Shown here: positions 16,249 to 24,159 of the stretch, in pieces
Position numbering within the stretch: position 1 is the stretch's first letter
How the letters are laid out: each line of letters starts with the position of its first letter
Origin: Woeseiaceae bacterium
GTDB taxonomy: Bacteria; Pseudomonadota; Gammaproteobacteria; Steroidobacterales; Woeseiaceae
Direction: 5' to 3'
Assembly: GCA_013043165.1 (NCBI GenBank)
Contig: JABDOQ010000029.1
Span: 1-40,956 of the forward strand
DNA: 40,956 bases
Position numbers and translations under genes: made by a program
Notes under the pieces: generated by a model
Databases searched by the model: none
The model's input: the letters and a program-made list of their open reading frames with translations, nothing else
What the model was told of the DNA's origin: nothing

Positions 16249-17535
16249 CTACTCGCGTCGGACGGGCTCCCGGCACCACGCGCAGTAGTTCCAGAATTCC
16301 CGGGCAATGCCCCATTTGCAAGCCTTGCACGAGTGCTTGCTGCCTTTCAACTTCCAGGGTCGCCGCACCTTCACGCGGCACCAGGGACAATAGCGCATGA
16401 ATGGCATCAGCGGTTCACGACAACGCTGGTTGGCGCAGCGCGCCGAATAGCGCTTGTCGGGGTAGTGACGCGTCGTCTCTTCGACAAAGCCCTGCCCGTA
16501 GCACCAGGCGCAGTAGTCCCAGTCGTTCTTGACGCCGCGCTCGCAGCGCGGACAGCTCGACGGCATTCTCGATTCGGAACCGCGCGCCGGATTATCAAAT
16601 CCGCACCACGGACATGCCTGCATACTCTCCGACACCGGCCCTTCACAGCGGCGACAGTGGTGCCGGGTATCCAGTACCTTGCGGAACTGTCGCTGAAACT
16701 CGCGCCACTGCAATTGCCGCCAGGACGTGCCTTGACGGCTGCCGTTCTTCGCTTTCGGCCGTTTTTGTTTGCGGGCGTGACTGTGAGACCGCTCGAAATC
16801 CGATTGCATCTGGACGGCGTCACGATACCGTTTCGCCGGGTCGAGTTGAATGGCTTTCCTCAGTATTTCAATAAGCTCAGGTCGGACTCGCGCGCTGAGC
16901 TTGTCGTGCCCCGCCATAGGCCAGTCGAAAGGCCACTCCGGCAGTGTGCCGGAGAACATGCGGTACAAAACCAGCCCCATAGAGAACACGTCCGACTGAA
17001 ACTTCGGACGTCCCATCGCCTGTTCCGGCGCGATATAGTCGATCGTACCCGAGCCGGACGCTTTGATCGTCCGCACGCTGAGTTTCGCGAAGCCAAAGTC
17101 GCCAAGCTTGAGCCGGTTGCCTGCAAACAGAATGAAATTCTCGGGCTTGATATCACAATGAATAATATTGTGATCATGTGCGTGCGCCAGGGCGGCAAGA
17201 CCCTGGCCAGCCAGGTCCAGCGCCCGGGCTGTCGAGGTCCGTCGTTCGATGCGGTCGGCGAGTGACTCCCCGCCTAACTCCATGGCGATAACGAAGTGGC
17301 CATCGATATAACTTGCGTTCAGCACCGGCAGAATATTCGGGTGCTTGAGCTTGGTCGCAACGCGCACTTCATGGAGAAATTCCTCGTGCCCTGTCTGGTC
17401 GTCTTTTTTCGGGATTTTCAGCGCAACCTTGATATTCTGGATCGTGTCGAGTGCGCGATACACGTCCGCCAGAGGACCCGACGCGACGCGACCCAGGATC
17501 CGATACTTGCCGATCTTCTGGCGTGCCCTGAGCAT
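16249..17535 (-). CDS. Soluble Ser/Thr kinase with four C-terminal double zinc ribbons
   Basis: 428 residues. The kinase domain covers about 11-250: Lys40 in VALKIP, HCDIKPEN at 126-133 (Cys replaces the usual Arg of HRD), DFG at 146-148 and IAPEQA at 168-173. The glycine loop is degenerate (VASGPLADVY). After a basic linker come four CxxC...CxxC units: Cys294/297/308/311, 328/331/342/345, 367/372/383/386 and 403/406/418/421, most ending in CPWC or CAWC. No TM is present. HCD kinases often do not need activation-loop phosphorylation, so it may be constitutively competent. The zinc ribbons likely bind protein or nucleic acid partners. TGATG joins it to glpK with one shared base, so it is translated with or just after glpK. 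Confidence 0.9.
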   Translation of the reverse strand: MLRARQKIGKYRILGRVASGPLADVYRALDTIQNIKVALKIPKKDDQTGHEEFLHEVRVATKLKHPNILPVLNASYIDGHFVIAMELGGESLADRIERRTSTARALDLAGQGLAALAHAHDHNIIHCDIKPENFILFAGNRLKLGDFGFAKLSVRTIKASGSGTIDYIAPEQAMGRPKFQSDVFSMGLVLYRMFSGTLPEWPFDWPMAGHDKLSARVRPELIEILRKAIQLDPAKRYRDAVQMQSDFERSHSHARKQKRPKAKNGSRQGTSWRQLQWREFQRQFRKVLDTRHHCRRCEGPVSESMQACPWCGFDNPARGSESRMPSSCPRCERGVKNDWDYCAWCYGQGFVEETTRHYPDKRYSARCANQRCREPLMPFMRYCPWCRVKVRRPWKLKGSKHSCKACKWGIAREFWNYCAWCREPVRRE

Positions 17536-19031
17536 CAGTCGCCGCCTTCCAGGCTGCGCACGCGATTCACGGCATTTCGCCAGCCGCGCAGCAGGCTCTG
17601 CCGTTGCTCATTGTCCATCTTCGGCCTGAAAATTTTATCGCGTTGCCACAACGCCGATAGTTCACCAACGGACCCGACAACGCCGGCACGAAAACCGGCC
17701 AGGTAGGCAGCGCCCAAGACAGTTGACTCGACATTTTTCGGTCGCTCTATGGGAATGTCGAGAACATCGGCCAGGAACTGCAGGAACCAGCTGTTCGCCA
17801 CCATGCCACCGTCCACACGAATAACGCTCGGCTTGATGCCGTCATCGGACATCGCATCGACCAAATCACGAGTCTGGTAGGCGACCGCTTGCAGGGTCGC
17901 GGTCACGATTTCATCGCGGCCGCTGCCGCGGGTCAGTCCCAGGATTGCCCCGCGGGCATCGGGGTCCCAGTACGGTGCGCCGAGACCGGCGAAGGCCGGT
18001 ACGACGTGAACGTCCGCGACAACGCCACAGCGTCGCGCAACGGCTTCCGAGTCGGCGGCCGAATCGATGATGCCAAGCTCGTCCCTCAGCCACTGCATCG
18101 CCGATCCTGCAACGAAAACGCTGCCCTCCAGACCGTAAGTGACCTTCCCATCGATGCGCATGCCAATCGTGGTCAACAACTGGTTCTCGGAATGCAGCGC
18201 TTTGTCGCCCGTGTTGGCGATCACGAAACAACCGGTCCCGTACGTGCTTTTGGTCATCCCGTCGCTGAACCCGGCCTGCCCGATCAGGGCTGCCTGCTGA
18301 TCGCCGGCGATGCCGCAAACCGGTATATCACCGCCCAGGCAAGCGTCGTTTGCAATGCCAAAATCCGCGGCACAGTCGCGCACATCCGGCAGCAATGAGC
18401 GCGGTACAGAAAAGATCTCCAGCAGTTCGTCGTCCCAGCGCTGGGTGTGGATATTGAACAGCAGTGTGCGCGATGCATTCGTTGCGTCGGTCGCATGCAC
18501 GCGTCCGCCGGTGAGGCGCCAGAGCAGAAAGCTGTCGATCGTGCCAAAAGCAAGTTTTCCGGCTTCTGCGCGTTTGCGCACGCCGTCGACGTTGTCGAGA
18601 ATCCAGGCGACTTTTGTCGCGGAGAAATACGGATCCAGACGCAGGCCGGTCTTGTCGGTTATTTTCGATTCGAGACCATTGTCTTTCAGGGACTGGCAGA
18701 AAGCCGCCGTCCGCCGATCCTGCCAAACGATCGCGTTGTAGACGCAGTCGCCGGACTCACGATCCCAGATAACGGTCGTTTCACGCTGGTTTGTGATACC
18801 GATAGCCGAAACATCGGCAGCAGCGGCCCCGGCTTTCTGCATGGCTATCTCGGTAACCGCCGTAACTGAATCCCAGATGGCTTCCGGATCGTGTTCGACC
18901 CAACCCGGCCGAGGGTAGATTTGAGGAAATTCCTGTTGAGCATGCGCCACAACCTGCGCCCCGTGGTCGTACAGGACAGTGCGACTGCTGCTTGTTCCCT
19001 GATCGATTGCCAGCAAGTATTTTTTGCTCAT
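17535..19031 (-). CDS. glpK: Glycerol kinase
   Basis: 498 residues, the normal length. It phosphorylates glycerol with ATP to glycerol 3-phosphate in the cytoplasm. FGGY-family motifs are all present: AIDQGTSSSRTVLYD at the N-terminus, the glycerol-binding NQRETTVIWD, VWQDRRT, DATNASRTLLFN, YGTGCFV, and the C-terminal GLTRGSGRDEIVTATLQAVAYQT with VDGGMVAN. No glpF, glpD or glpR is visible nearby, so its context is unusual. It overlaps the decayed thioesterase frame upstream by ATGA and the downstream zinc-ribbon kinase by one base, and may provide the promoter-proximal part of a long transcript reaching the signalling cluster. Confidence 0.96.
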   Translation of the reverse strand: MSKKYLLAIDQGTSSSRTVLYDHGAQVVAHAQQEFPQIYPRPGWVEHDPEAIWDSVTAVTEIAMQKAGAAAADVSAIGITNQRETTVIWDRESGDCVYNAIVWQDRRTAAFCQSLKDNGLESKITDKTGLRLDPYFSATKVAWILDNVDGVRKRAEAGKLAFGTIDSFLLWRLTGGRVHATDATNASRTLLFNIHTQRWDDELLEIFSVPRSLLPDVRDCAADFGIANDACLGGDIPVCGIAGDQQAALIGQAGFSDGMTKSTYGTGCFVIANTGDKALHSENQLLTTIGMRIDGKVTYGLEGSVFVAGSAMQWLRDELGIIDSAADSEAVARRCGVVADVHVVPAFAGLGAPYWDPDARGAILGLTRGSGRDEIVTATLQAVAYQTRDLVDAMSDDGIKPSVIRVDGGMVANSWFLQFLADVLDIPIERPKNVESTVLGAAYLAGFRAGVVGSVGELSALWQRDKIFRPKMDNEQRQSLLRGWRNAVNRVRSLEGGD

Positions 19032-19364
19032 ATCACATCCGTTCTGGCTGTAAACAGCGGTTTTTCTATATTCATTGTCTTCCCCGCCTCATCCGGCCAG
19101 GGCTGCCTGCCCTGCTTTGCAACGTACTTCGCAATGAGTTCGCGAATCATATCCGGCCAGGGTGCCACGCGACGCACCTCGAGATCGACATGCAGGTTCA
19201 TCCACTCGGCCGTTGCAACAAGGTGCTGCTCATCATAAGAAATCGACACCCTGATCAAACGCATGCACGTAACACGCTACATCCATATGATTATTGATAT
19301 CGATCCATTCCGGCAACACCTGCCCACGTGCTACTTCGGTGCCCGGCATTTCGGACTGTGACAT
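19028..19364 (-). pseudogene. Hotdog-fold acyl-CoA thioesterase, decayed (internal deletion and frameshift)
   Basis: Two frames read parts of one protein. From the ATG at 19364, five bases after the acetoacetyl-CoA synthetase stop and behind GAGG, 43 codons give VLPEWIDINNHMDVACYVHAFD, the typical start of 4-hydroxybenzoyl-CoA-type thioesterases, and then stop at 19233. A second frame from about 19240 gives EQHLVATAEWMNLHVDLEVRR and VAPWPDMIRELI, the typical end of the same family, and stops at 19028. Together they are about 110 residues against roughly 150-160 normally, so about 45-55 middle residues are missing and the frame is broken. The C-terminal frame alone (78 residues from an ATG at 19264, ATGA-coupled to glpK) may still be translated, but is unlikely to be functional. 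Confidence 0.75.
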
Positions 19365-19369
19365 CGACC

Positions 19370-21307
19370 TCAATCCTCACTCAATTCTGCGACGCCGGCG
19401 AAGTGTGCCAATGCATCGGGGTTCGCCAAAGCCTCGGTATTCTTCACGGATTCTCCGTGCACGACCGAGCGTACGGCCAGTTCGACAATCTTGCCGCTTT
19501 TTGTGCGCGGAATTTCCGGGACCGCAATGATCTTGGCCGGTACGTGCCGCGGCGTCGTATTTTGCCGAATGATGGCTCGTATGCGTTGCTGCAATTCAGC
19601 ATCAAGGTCAACGCCATCGCGCAGGATGACGAAAAGCACGACACGCACATCATCCTTCCACCGCTGCCCTATTGCGATGCTCTCGACAACGTCGTCCAGT
19701 TTCTCTACCTGCCGATAAATTTCGGCCGTGCCAATCCGAACCCCGCCCGGATTAAGGACGGCGTCTGAGCGACCGTAAATAATGATGCCACCTTTATCCG
19801 TGAGTTCGGCGAAATCGCCGTGCGCCCAGACCCCCGGGAATCGCTCGAAGTAGGCGGCGCTGTAGCGTGAACCGTCGTCATCGTTCCAGAATCCAACCGG
19901 CGCTGATGGAAAGGGCTTCGTGCACACGAGTTCGCCGTGTTCGCCGACAACGGGCTTGCCGTCTTCATTGAAAATCTGCACGGCCATCCCGAGGCCACGA
20001 CACTGCAGTTCGCCGCGTCGAACCGGAAGCACCGGGTTACCCAGCGCGAAGCAGCTCAGAATGTCGGTTCCACCCGAGATCGACGCCAGTTGAAGATCAT
20101 CGCCGATCGCGTCATAGACGAAGTCGAAGCTCTCCGGCGCAAGTGGCGATCCCGTGGAGAGAACCGTGCGCAATTCCGGCAACTGAAACTCGTCTCCGGG
20201 ACGCACGCCGGCGTTTTGCAGCGCAGAAATGTACTTTGCGCCCGTGCCAAAAATCGTCACGTTCTCCAGGGCGGCCATCTCCCACAATATGCGCCCGTCT
20301 TTCCAGAACGGTGAGCCGTCGAAGAGCACCAGCGTAGCGCCGGCCGCAAGTCCGCTAACTAACCAGTTCCACATCATCCAGCCGCAGGTCGTGAAATAGA
20401 ACAGCCTGTCGCCGGCATGAATATCCGTGTGCAGCACGTGTTCCTTCATGTGTTGCAGCAATGTTCCGCCATGCCCGTGGACGATGCATTTCGGTACACC
20501 TGTCGTACCCGAAGAGAACATGATGTACAGGGGATGATCGAATTCGACTGCTGTAAAAGCAATCGATGTCGCTGCAACAGCAAATTCGCTCCAGCTGACA
20601 GCGCTACCAGCCGATATGTCCGTTGGCAGCTCGTCAATGAATGGAACAATGACGACGCGTTCGATGTCGGGTATTTTCTTTGCCACACCCTCAACTATCG
20701 AACGCATGTCAAAAGTTTTGCCGTTATAAATGTAGCCATTCGCAGCGAACAAAACCTTCGGCTGTATCTGACCGAAGCGATCGACGACGCCGTTGACCCC
20801 GAAGTCCGGCGAGCATGAAGACCAGATCGCTCCGATACTGGTGGTCGCGAGCATCGCAATAACAGTCTCGGGACAGTTGGGCAGAAGACCCGCAACGCGA
20901 TCGCCTTTGCCGACCCCCGATGCCCTGAGCCCAGCCGCAGTAGTCGCGACCTCCGCACAAAGTTCGCGGTGGCTGAGCTCGCGACGCGCTCCATTTTCGC
21001 CGAAGAAGGCTATCGCCGTCGTATCGCCGTGATTACGTAACAGGTTGGCCGCGTAGTTCAGCTGACTGCCGTCGAACCAACCGGCGTTCATGATGTTGTC
21101 CGGACGCCTGAGCGTCGCGTCGGCCATCTTGTCGAAATGAATGTCGCAGAAGTCACAGACGGCTTCCCAAAACAACGGTGAATGATCCACCGACCACTGA
21201 TACAGCGATTCGTAATTGTCGAATCCAGCCTGTCGCATGAACCGATACATTGCCGATTGCTGCACGCGGACGCTGTCTGGTGACCAGATGATTGGGTTAC
21301 TTGTCAT
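19370..21307 (-). CDS. aacS: Acetoacetyl-CoA synthetase (acetoacetate-CoA ligase)
   Basis: 645 residues, normal for the family. It activates acetoacetate with ATP and CoA for use in ketone-body or PHB-derived carbon metabolism. The N-terminus SNPIIWSPDSVRVQQSAMYRF and the segment SPLFWEAVCDF are typical of AacS rather than acetyl-CoA synthetase. The adenylate-forming motifs follow: FSSGTTGVPKCIVHGHGG, STGSPLAPESFDFVY, SGGTDILSCF, YGRSDAVLNPGGVRIGTAEIY and the catalytic-lysine end PRTKSGKIVELAV. It starts divergently from the peroxiredoxin-like gene, with 95 bases between them. The broken thioesterase follows five bases downstream. Confidence 0.94.
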   Translation of the reverse strand: MTSNPIIWSPDSVRVQQSAMYRFMRQAGFDNYESLYQWSVDHSPLFWEAVCDFCDIHFDKMADATLRRPDNIMNAGWFDGSQLNYAANLLRNHGDTTAIAFFGENGARRELSHRELCAEVATTAAGLRASGVGKGDRVAGLLPNCPETVIAMLATTSIGAIWSSCSPDFGVNGVVDRFGQIQPKVLFAANGYIYNGKTFDMRSIVEGVAKKIPDIERVVIVPFIDELPTDISAGSAVSWSEFAVAATSIAFTAVEFDHPLYIMFSSGTTGVPKCIVHGHGGTLLQHMKEHVLHTDIHAGDRLFYFTTCGWMMWNWLVSGLAAGATLVLFDGSPFWKDGRILWEMAALENVTIFGTGAKYISALQNAGVRPGDEFQLPELRTVLSTGSPLAPESFDFVYDAIGDDLQLASISGGTDILSCFALGNPVLPVRRGELQCRGLGMAVQIFNEDGKPVVGEHGELVCTKPFPSAPVGFWNDDDGSRYSAAYFERFPGVWAHGDFAELTDKGGIIIYGRSDAVLNPGGVRIGTAEIYRQVEKLDDVVESIAIGQRWKDDVRVVLFVILRDGVDLDAELQQRIRAIIRQNTTPRHVPAKIIAVPEIPRTKSGKIVELAVRSVVHGESVKNTEALANPDALAHFAGVAELSED

Positions 21308-21402
21308 GGAAATTCACTTCGAAAGCACAGAGGCCTTCAGTCGAGCCAGTATCCATAAATACCGGCTTGTGTCCATGTCCCATACAGGGCGATACTGAGT
21401 TC

Positions 21403-21993
21403 ATGTCGACTTTGATTTTGGTCATCACTATTGGCATCGTTGTCGTGCTTCTGGGCGCCTGGATCTGGGTTGTCAGGAGAGGCCGGCGACCGGTGCCGGC
21501 GCAGCTCAAACCCGGTCGTCCGCTGCCCGATTTTCATGCACTTGACGAACAGGGCGACCCGGTCAGATCAACTGCCCTGCACGGCTCGCCGGCCGTCATT
21601 CTCTTTGTGCGCGGCAATTGGTGCCCTTTCTGCAGCACCCAGGTCAAAAACCTCACGAAATACTACAAGGACATCATAGATCTCGGCGCCAGGCTGGTAC
21701 TTCTGACACCGAAGCCGCTCGAAACGACGCGCCGCGTTGCCCGATTTTTCGAGGTCGAATTCGACTTCTGGCTGGACGATTCCCTGATCGTTACCGAACA
21801 GCTGGGATTGTTGCACGATGCCGGCGTGCCCAGCGACTATAACAAGGAATACGGACGCGATACGGTCTGGCCGACCGCTCTCGTCATCGATGCGGCAGGC
21901 ATCATTCGCTATACCGAGTTATCACGGCAAATTTCGGACCGCCCGGACCCGGAGCTGCTGCTAAGGGAGTTGTCAAAAACCCTAAAAACCTGA
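21403..21993 (+). CDS. Membrane-anchored peroxiredoxin-like (thioredoxin-fold) protein
   Basis: 196 residues from the ATG at 21403. An N-terminal TM at about 3-24 (LILVITIGIVVVLLGAWIWVV) is followed by a thioredoxin-fold domain: GRPLPDFHALDEQGDPV, VILFVRGNWCPFCSTQVKNL with the CxxC pair, and ARLVLLTPKP. The final strand before the cis-Pro equivalent is WPTALVIDAAGIIRY. This is the AhpC/TSA or peroxiredoxin-like group, which reduces peroxides or disulfides. The catalytic side probably faces the periplasm if the N-terminus is inside. An upstream TTG frame exists but lacks the anchor position and a ribosome site. The own ribosome site is weak (GAG close to the ATG). Confidence 0.82.
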   Translation: MSTLILVITIGIVVVLLGAWIWVVRRGRRPVPAQLKPGRPLPDFHALDEQGDPVRSTALHGSPAVILFVRGNWCPFCSTQVKNLTKYYKDIIDLGARLVLLTPKPLETTRRVARFFEVEFDFWLDDSLIVTEQLGLLHDAGVPSDYNKEYGRDTVWPTALVIDAAGIIRYTELSRQISDRPDPELLLRELSKTLKT

Positions 21994-22039
21994 CGCCGAC
22001 GGCCGCGCAAAGAAAGCGCATGCATGGCTCCGCCGTTTA

Positions 22040-22423
22040 TCAGCAGCTGTATTTGTCGGCCTCAGGATGCGGATACATATCGGACTCGTCCTCACCCTCT
22101 CGCTGAGTGAGGCAGGCGAAGTCTTTTTCTACAAGGATCTGCAACGTATCCCCGTCGTCCAGGACTTGCTCGCCAGGCAAGGAGACCTGATCCGTGGTCG
22201 CCCATGCCAGCACCGCTGTTTCGGGCAAACGAACCGCGAGCGCATTGTCGGAGAAGAATGCGGCCGGTTTGACGCTTGCCGGGCTGCTTTCAACCCGGTA
22301 CTGAAAAGACCTGCCGCCCGGGAAACCCGTGATTGCTGCCACGACACCGTTTTCGCGCAATGTCTCGACCTCGCCTCGCGTGAGCCGCATTCGGATAGAG
22401 TTGTCTTTGATTCGCAGTTTCAA
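22040..22423 (-). CDS. DUF7009-like small protein
   Basis: 127 residues when started at the TTG at 22423, which gives MKLRIKDNSIRMRLTRGEVETL, the characteristic start of this uncharacterised family. The open frame continues 25 codons upstream, but that extra peptide crosses the hairpin DNA and looks non-coding. Further recognisable parts are GFPGGRSFQYRVESS, NALAVRLPETAVLAWATTDQVSL, and an acidic cysteine-containing tail ending in DKYSC. Function is unknown. The TTG has no clear Shine-Dalgarno, so the start is chosen on family resemblance. It lies between a cold-shock gene and the 3' end of the peroxiredoxin-like gene. Confidence 0.7.
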   Translation of the reverse strand: MKLRIKDNSIRMRLTRGEVETLRENGVVAAITGFPGGRSFQYRVESSPASVKPAAFFSDNALAVRLPETAVLAWATTDQVSLPGEQVLDDGDTLQILVEKDFACLTQREGEDESDMYPHPEADKYSC

Positions 22424-22463
22424 TGGTTTTTTTGTCGTAAATTCACACAGGCATGAAGAGACA

Positions 22464-22482
22464 GCCGCCAGCGACTGGCGGC
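22464..22482 (-). terminator. GC-rich hairpin downstream of the cold-shock gene
   Basis: A perfect 7-bp stem (GCCGCCA / TGGCGGC) with a 5-base loop is followed on the minus strand by TGTCTCTTCAT, a weak T-rich tail. It lies 76 bases past the cold-shock stop and just before the DUF7009-like gene. Confidence 0.45.
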
Positions 22483-22494
22483 CTGGTTGAGTAA

Positions 22495-22525
22495 ACACAA
22501 ATCAGAGCGATGTCTTGATTTGTGT
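22495..22525 (-). terminator. 10-bp inverted repeat after the cold-shock gene
   Basis: Perfect arms ACACAAATCA / TGATTTGTGT with an 11-base spacer lie 33 bases past the cold-shock stop. The A/T-rich stem and lack of a T run make it either a mRNA 3'-end stabiliser or a protein-binding dyad rather than a classic terminator. Confidence 0.4.
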
Positions 22526-22557
22526 ACGAACAACCGATTCCCGGTTACAAAAACAAC

Positions 22558-22770
22558 CTAGTCGGCAATGACGTTTTCGGCCTGCGGTCCCTTTTGTCCC
22601 TGTGTCACTTCCATCGTGACCTTCTGTCCTTCCTTGAGGGTTTTGAAGCCTTCCATCTGAATCGCTGTGTGATGAACGAATACGTCCTGTCCACCTTCAC
22701 GTTCGATAAAACCAAATCCCTTGTCATCGTTGAACCACTTGACGGTTCCTGTCACTCTTTCGCCTGACAT
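22558..22770 (-). CDS. CspA-family cold-shock protein
   Basis: 70 residues, the whole length of a single cold-shock domain. [16 protein letters not shown] carries the RNP1 motif (KGFGFI), and [10 protein letters not shown] carries RNP2. The protein binds single-stranded RNA and acts as an RNA chaperone in the cytoplasm. An AGAGGT ribosome site sits just before the ATG. Which paralogue (CspA to CspE) cannot be told from sequence alone. About 119 bases separate it from the lactate dehydrogenase stop; a long 5' leader is usual for cold-regulated members, but no cold-box is obvious. Confidence 0.95.
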   Translation of the reverse strand: MSGERVTGTVKWFNDDKGFGFIEREGGQDVFVHHTAIQMEGFKTLKEGQKVTMEVTQGQKGPQAENVIAD

Positions 22771-22889
22771 AACTACCTCTTAACTTGCTATCCGCCACTC
22801 GGACGGTTCCAACGCCGCGCCATGGTGGTCGAGGCTCGAGAAATGGTACCCCCTATTGCACCGCATTTCACGCGATATTGCTTGGCAAG

Positions 22890-24038
22890 TTACCGCCGAT
22901 GCTGAATATAGCGCTCGCCAAGTTTGTTGATGCGGTCGCACCCCACTAGCGCCATCGTCCGTTCGAGTTCGGTGCGCAACAACAACAGTCCGCGTTCGAC
23001 GCCCGCCTGGCCACCCGCCGCCAGCGGGTAGAGGTAGCCGCGTCCAATGCTGCAGGCATTTGCTCCCAGCGCGAGGGCTTTCGCAACATGAGTGCCTCGC
23101 CGAATTCCTCCATCGCAGATGATTTCCAGTCGGTCACCCAACGCATCGGCAACGGACGCTATGCAGTCGACCGGAGCTGGCGCCGATTCGAGCTGACGAC
23201 CGCCGTGATTGGAAAGCATGACCGCAGTCGCGCCAGAGTTTGCAGCGTTACGACAATCGGCAACGGTTTGTACGCCCTTGATGACCAGCGGGCCATCCCA
23301 TTGGCCGGCCAGCCACTCGACGTCTTTCCAGGTCAGTGAGCGATCGAACTGGCTGTTGATGTACTCGGCGGCTCCGCTCGTCATTTGCCCCCCCGCGTCG
23401 CTACTCGTTACATTCACGAGATCGAGGTCCTTACGAACCAGCGCGCGGTAGACCCAGCCCGGGTGTCGCGCGTAACCGATTATGTTTTTCAACGTCAGCC
23501 TGGGTTTTGCCGACACGCCGTAGACGATGTCGCGTTCGCGGTTGCCCGCTACGGGCGTGTCGACGGTCAGGCACAGCGCCGTAAAATTCTTAGCCTTGCA
23601 ACGATCAACGAATTCTTTGGTCAGGCCCCGGTCCTTAAAGACATAGACCTGGAACATCTTCGGACACTGGCCAGCATCCGCCGCGTCCTCGATTGTGGTC
23701 GTGCCGAGTGTCGACAGGCTGTAGATCATGCCGAATTTCTCGGCAGCACGGATTACCGCGGACTCGCCGTCACGGTGAAACAGCTTCGATGCGCCGGTCG
23801 GCGCGATCATGACCGGCCAGTCGACGGCTTGCCCGAACAACGTCGATTTCAGGTCTATGTTGCTGACGTCCGAGAGTTGCGAGGGCAATAGCTCATAGTC
23901 ATTAAACGCGTCCGTGTTGCGAGCAAGCGACCACTCATCATCAGCGCCGCCATCCAGATAATGAAACACAGAGGCCGGTAATCGACGACGCGCGATATGC
24001 CGGAAGTCCATGATGTTGTTGCAGTCTTTTATCCGCAT
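22890..24038 (-). CDS. lldD: FMN-dependent L-lactate dehydrogenase / alpha-hydroxy-acid dehydrogenase
   Basis: 382 residues, typical of LldD. It oxidises L-lactate, or a related 2-hydroxy acid, to the keto acid and passes electrons to quinone at the membrane. The TIM-barrel motifs appear in order: FHYLDGGADDEWSL, PVMIAPTGASKLFHRDGE, LSTLGTTTIED, FQVYVFKDRG, LCLTVDTPVAGNRERD, and the catalytic-His signature SNHGGRQLESAPAP. The FMN phosphate loop follows (DGGIRRGTHVAKALALGA, IGRGYLYPLAAGG). Substrate choice cannot be fixed from the sequence. It begins 121 bases from the divergent heme-copper subunit gene and may share its promoter region. Confidence 0.9.
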   Translation of the reverse strand: MRIKDCNNIMDFRHIARRRLPASVFHYLDGGADDEWSLARNTDAFNDYELLPSQLSDVSNIDLKSTLFGQAVDWPVMIAPTGASKLFHRDGESAVIRAAEKFGMIYSLSTLGTTTIEDAADAGQCPKMFQVYVFKDRGLTKEFVDRCKAKNFTALCLTVDTPVAGNRERDIVYGVSAKPRLTLKNIIGYARHPGWVYRALVRKDLDLVNVTSSDAGGQMTSGAAEYINSQFDRSLTWKDVEWLAGQWDGPLVIKGVQTVADCRNAANSGATAVMLSNHGGRQLESAPAPVDCIASVADALGDRLEIICDGGIRRGTHVAKALALGANACSIGRGYLYPLAAGGQAGVERGLLLLRTELERTMALVGCDRINKLGERYIQHRR

Positions 24039-24159
24039 GGATGCAGATTAGCACGTAAAACCAACCTGATTTACAGCAAGGCACGGTGGTGTATGCGCAT
24101 TGACGACGGCGTGCCGAGACCTGTAGTTTGCGGCGCTCAGCAAGGAACGATGAAAGCAC

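Noticed and set aside
3543..17535. Cluster considered as a type VI secretion, tellurite (TerY-P) or Zorya system
   Set aside because: No T6SS sheath, TssM or ClpV genes, no TerC/TerD, and no Zorya ZorC/ZorD-type genes are present; the VWA proteins are membrane-anchored and unlike TerY.
19028..19264. 78-residue frame as an independent small gene coupled to glpK
   Set aside because: Its sequence matches only the C-terminal part of a thioesterase whose N-terminus is in another frame just upstream; better read as a pseudogene fragment.
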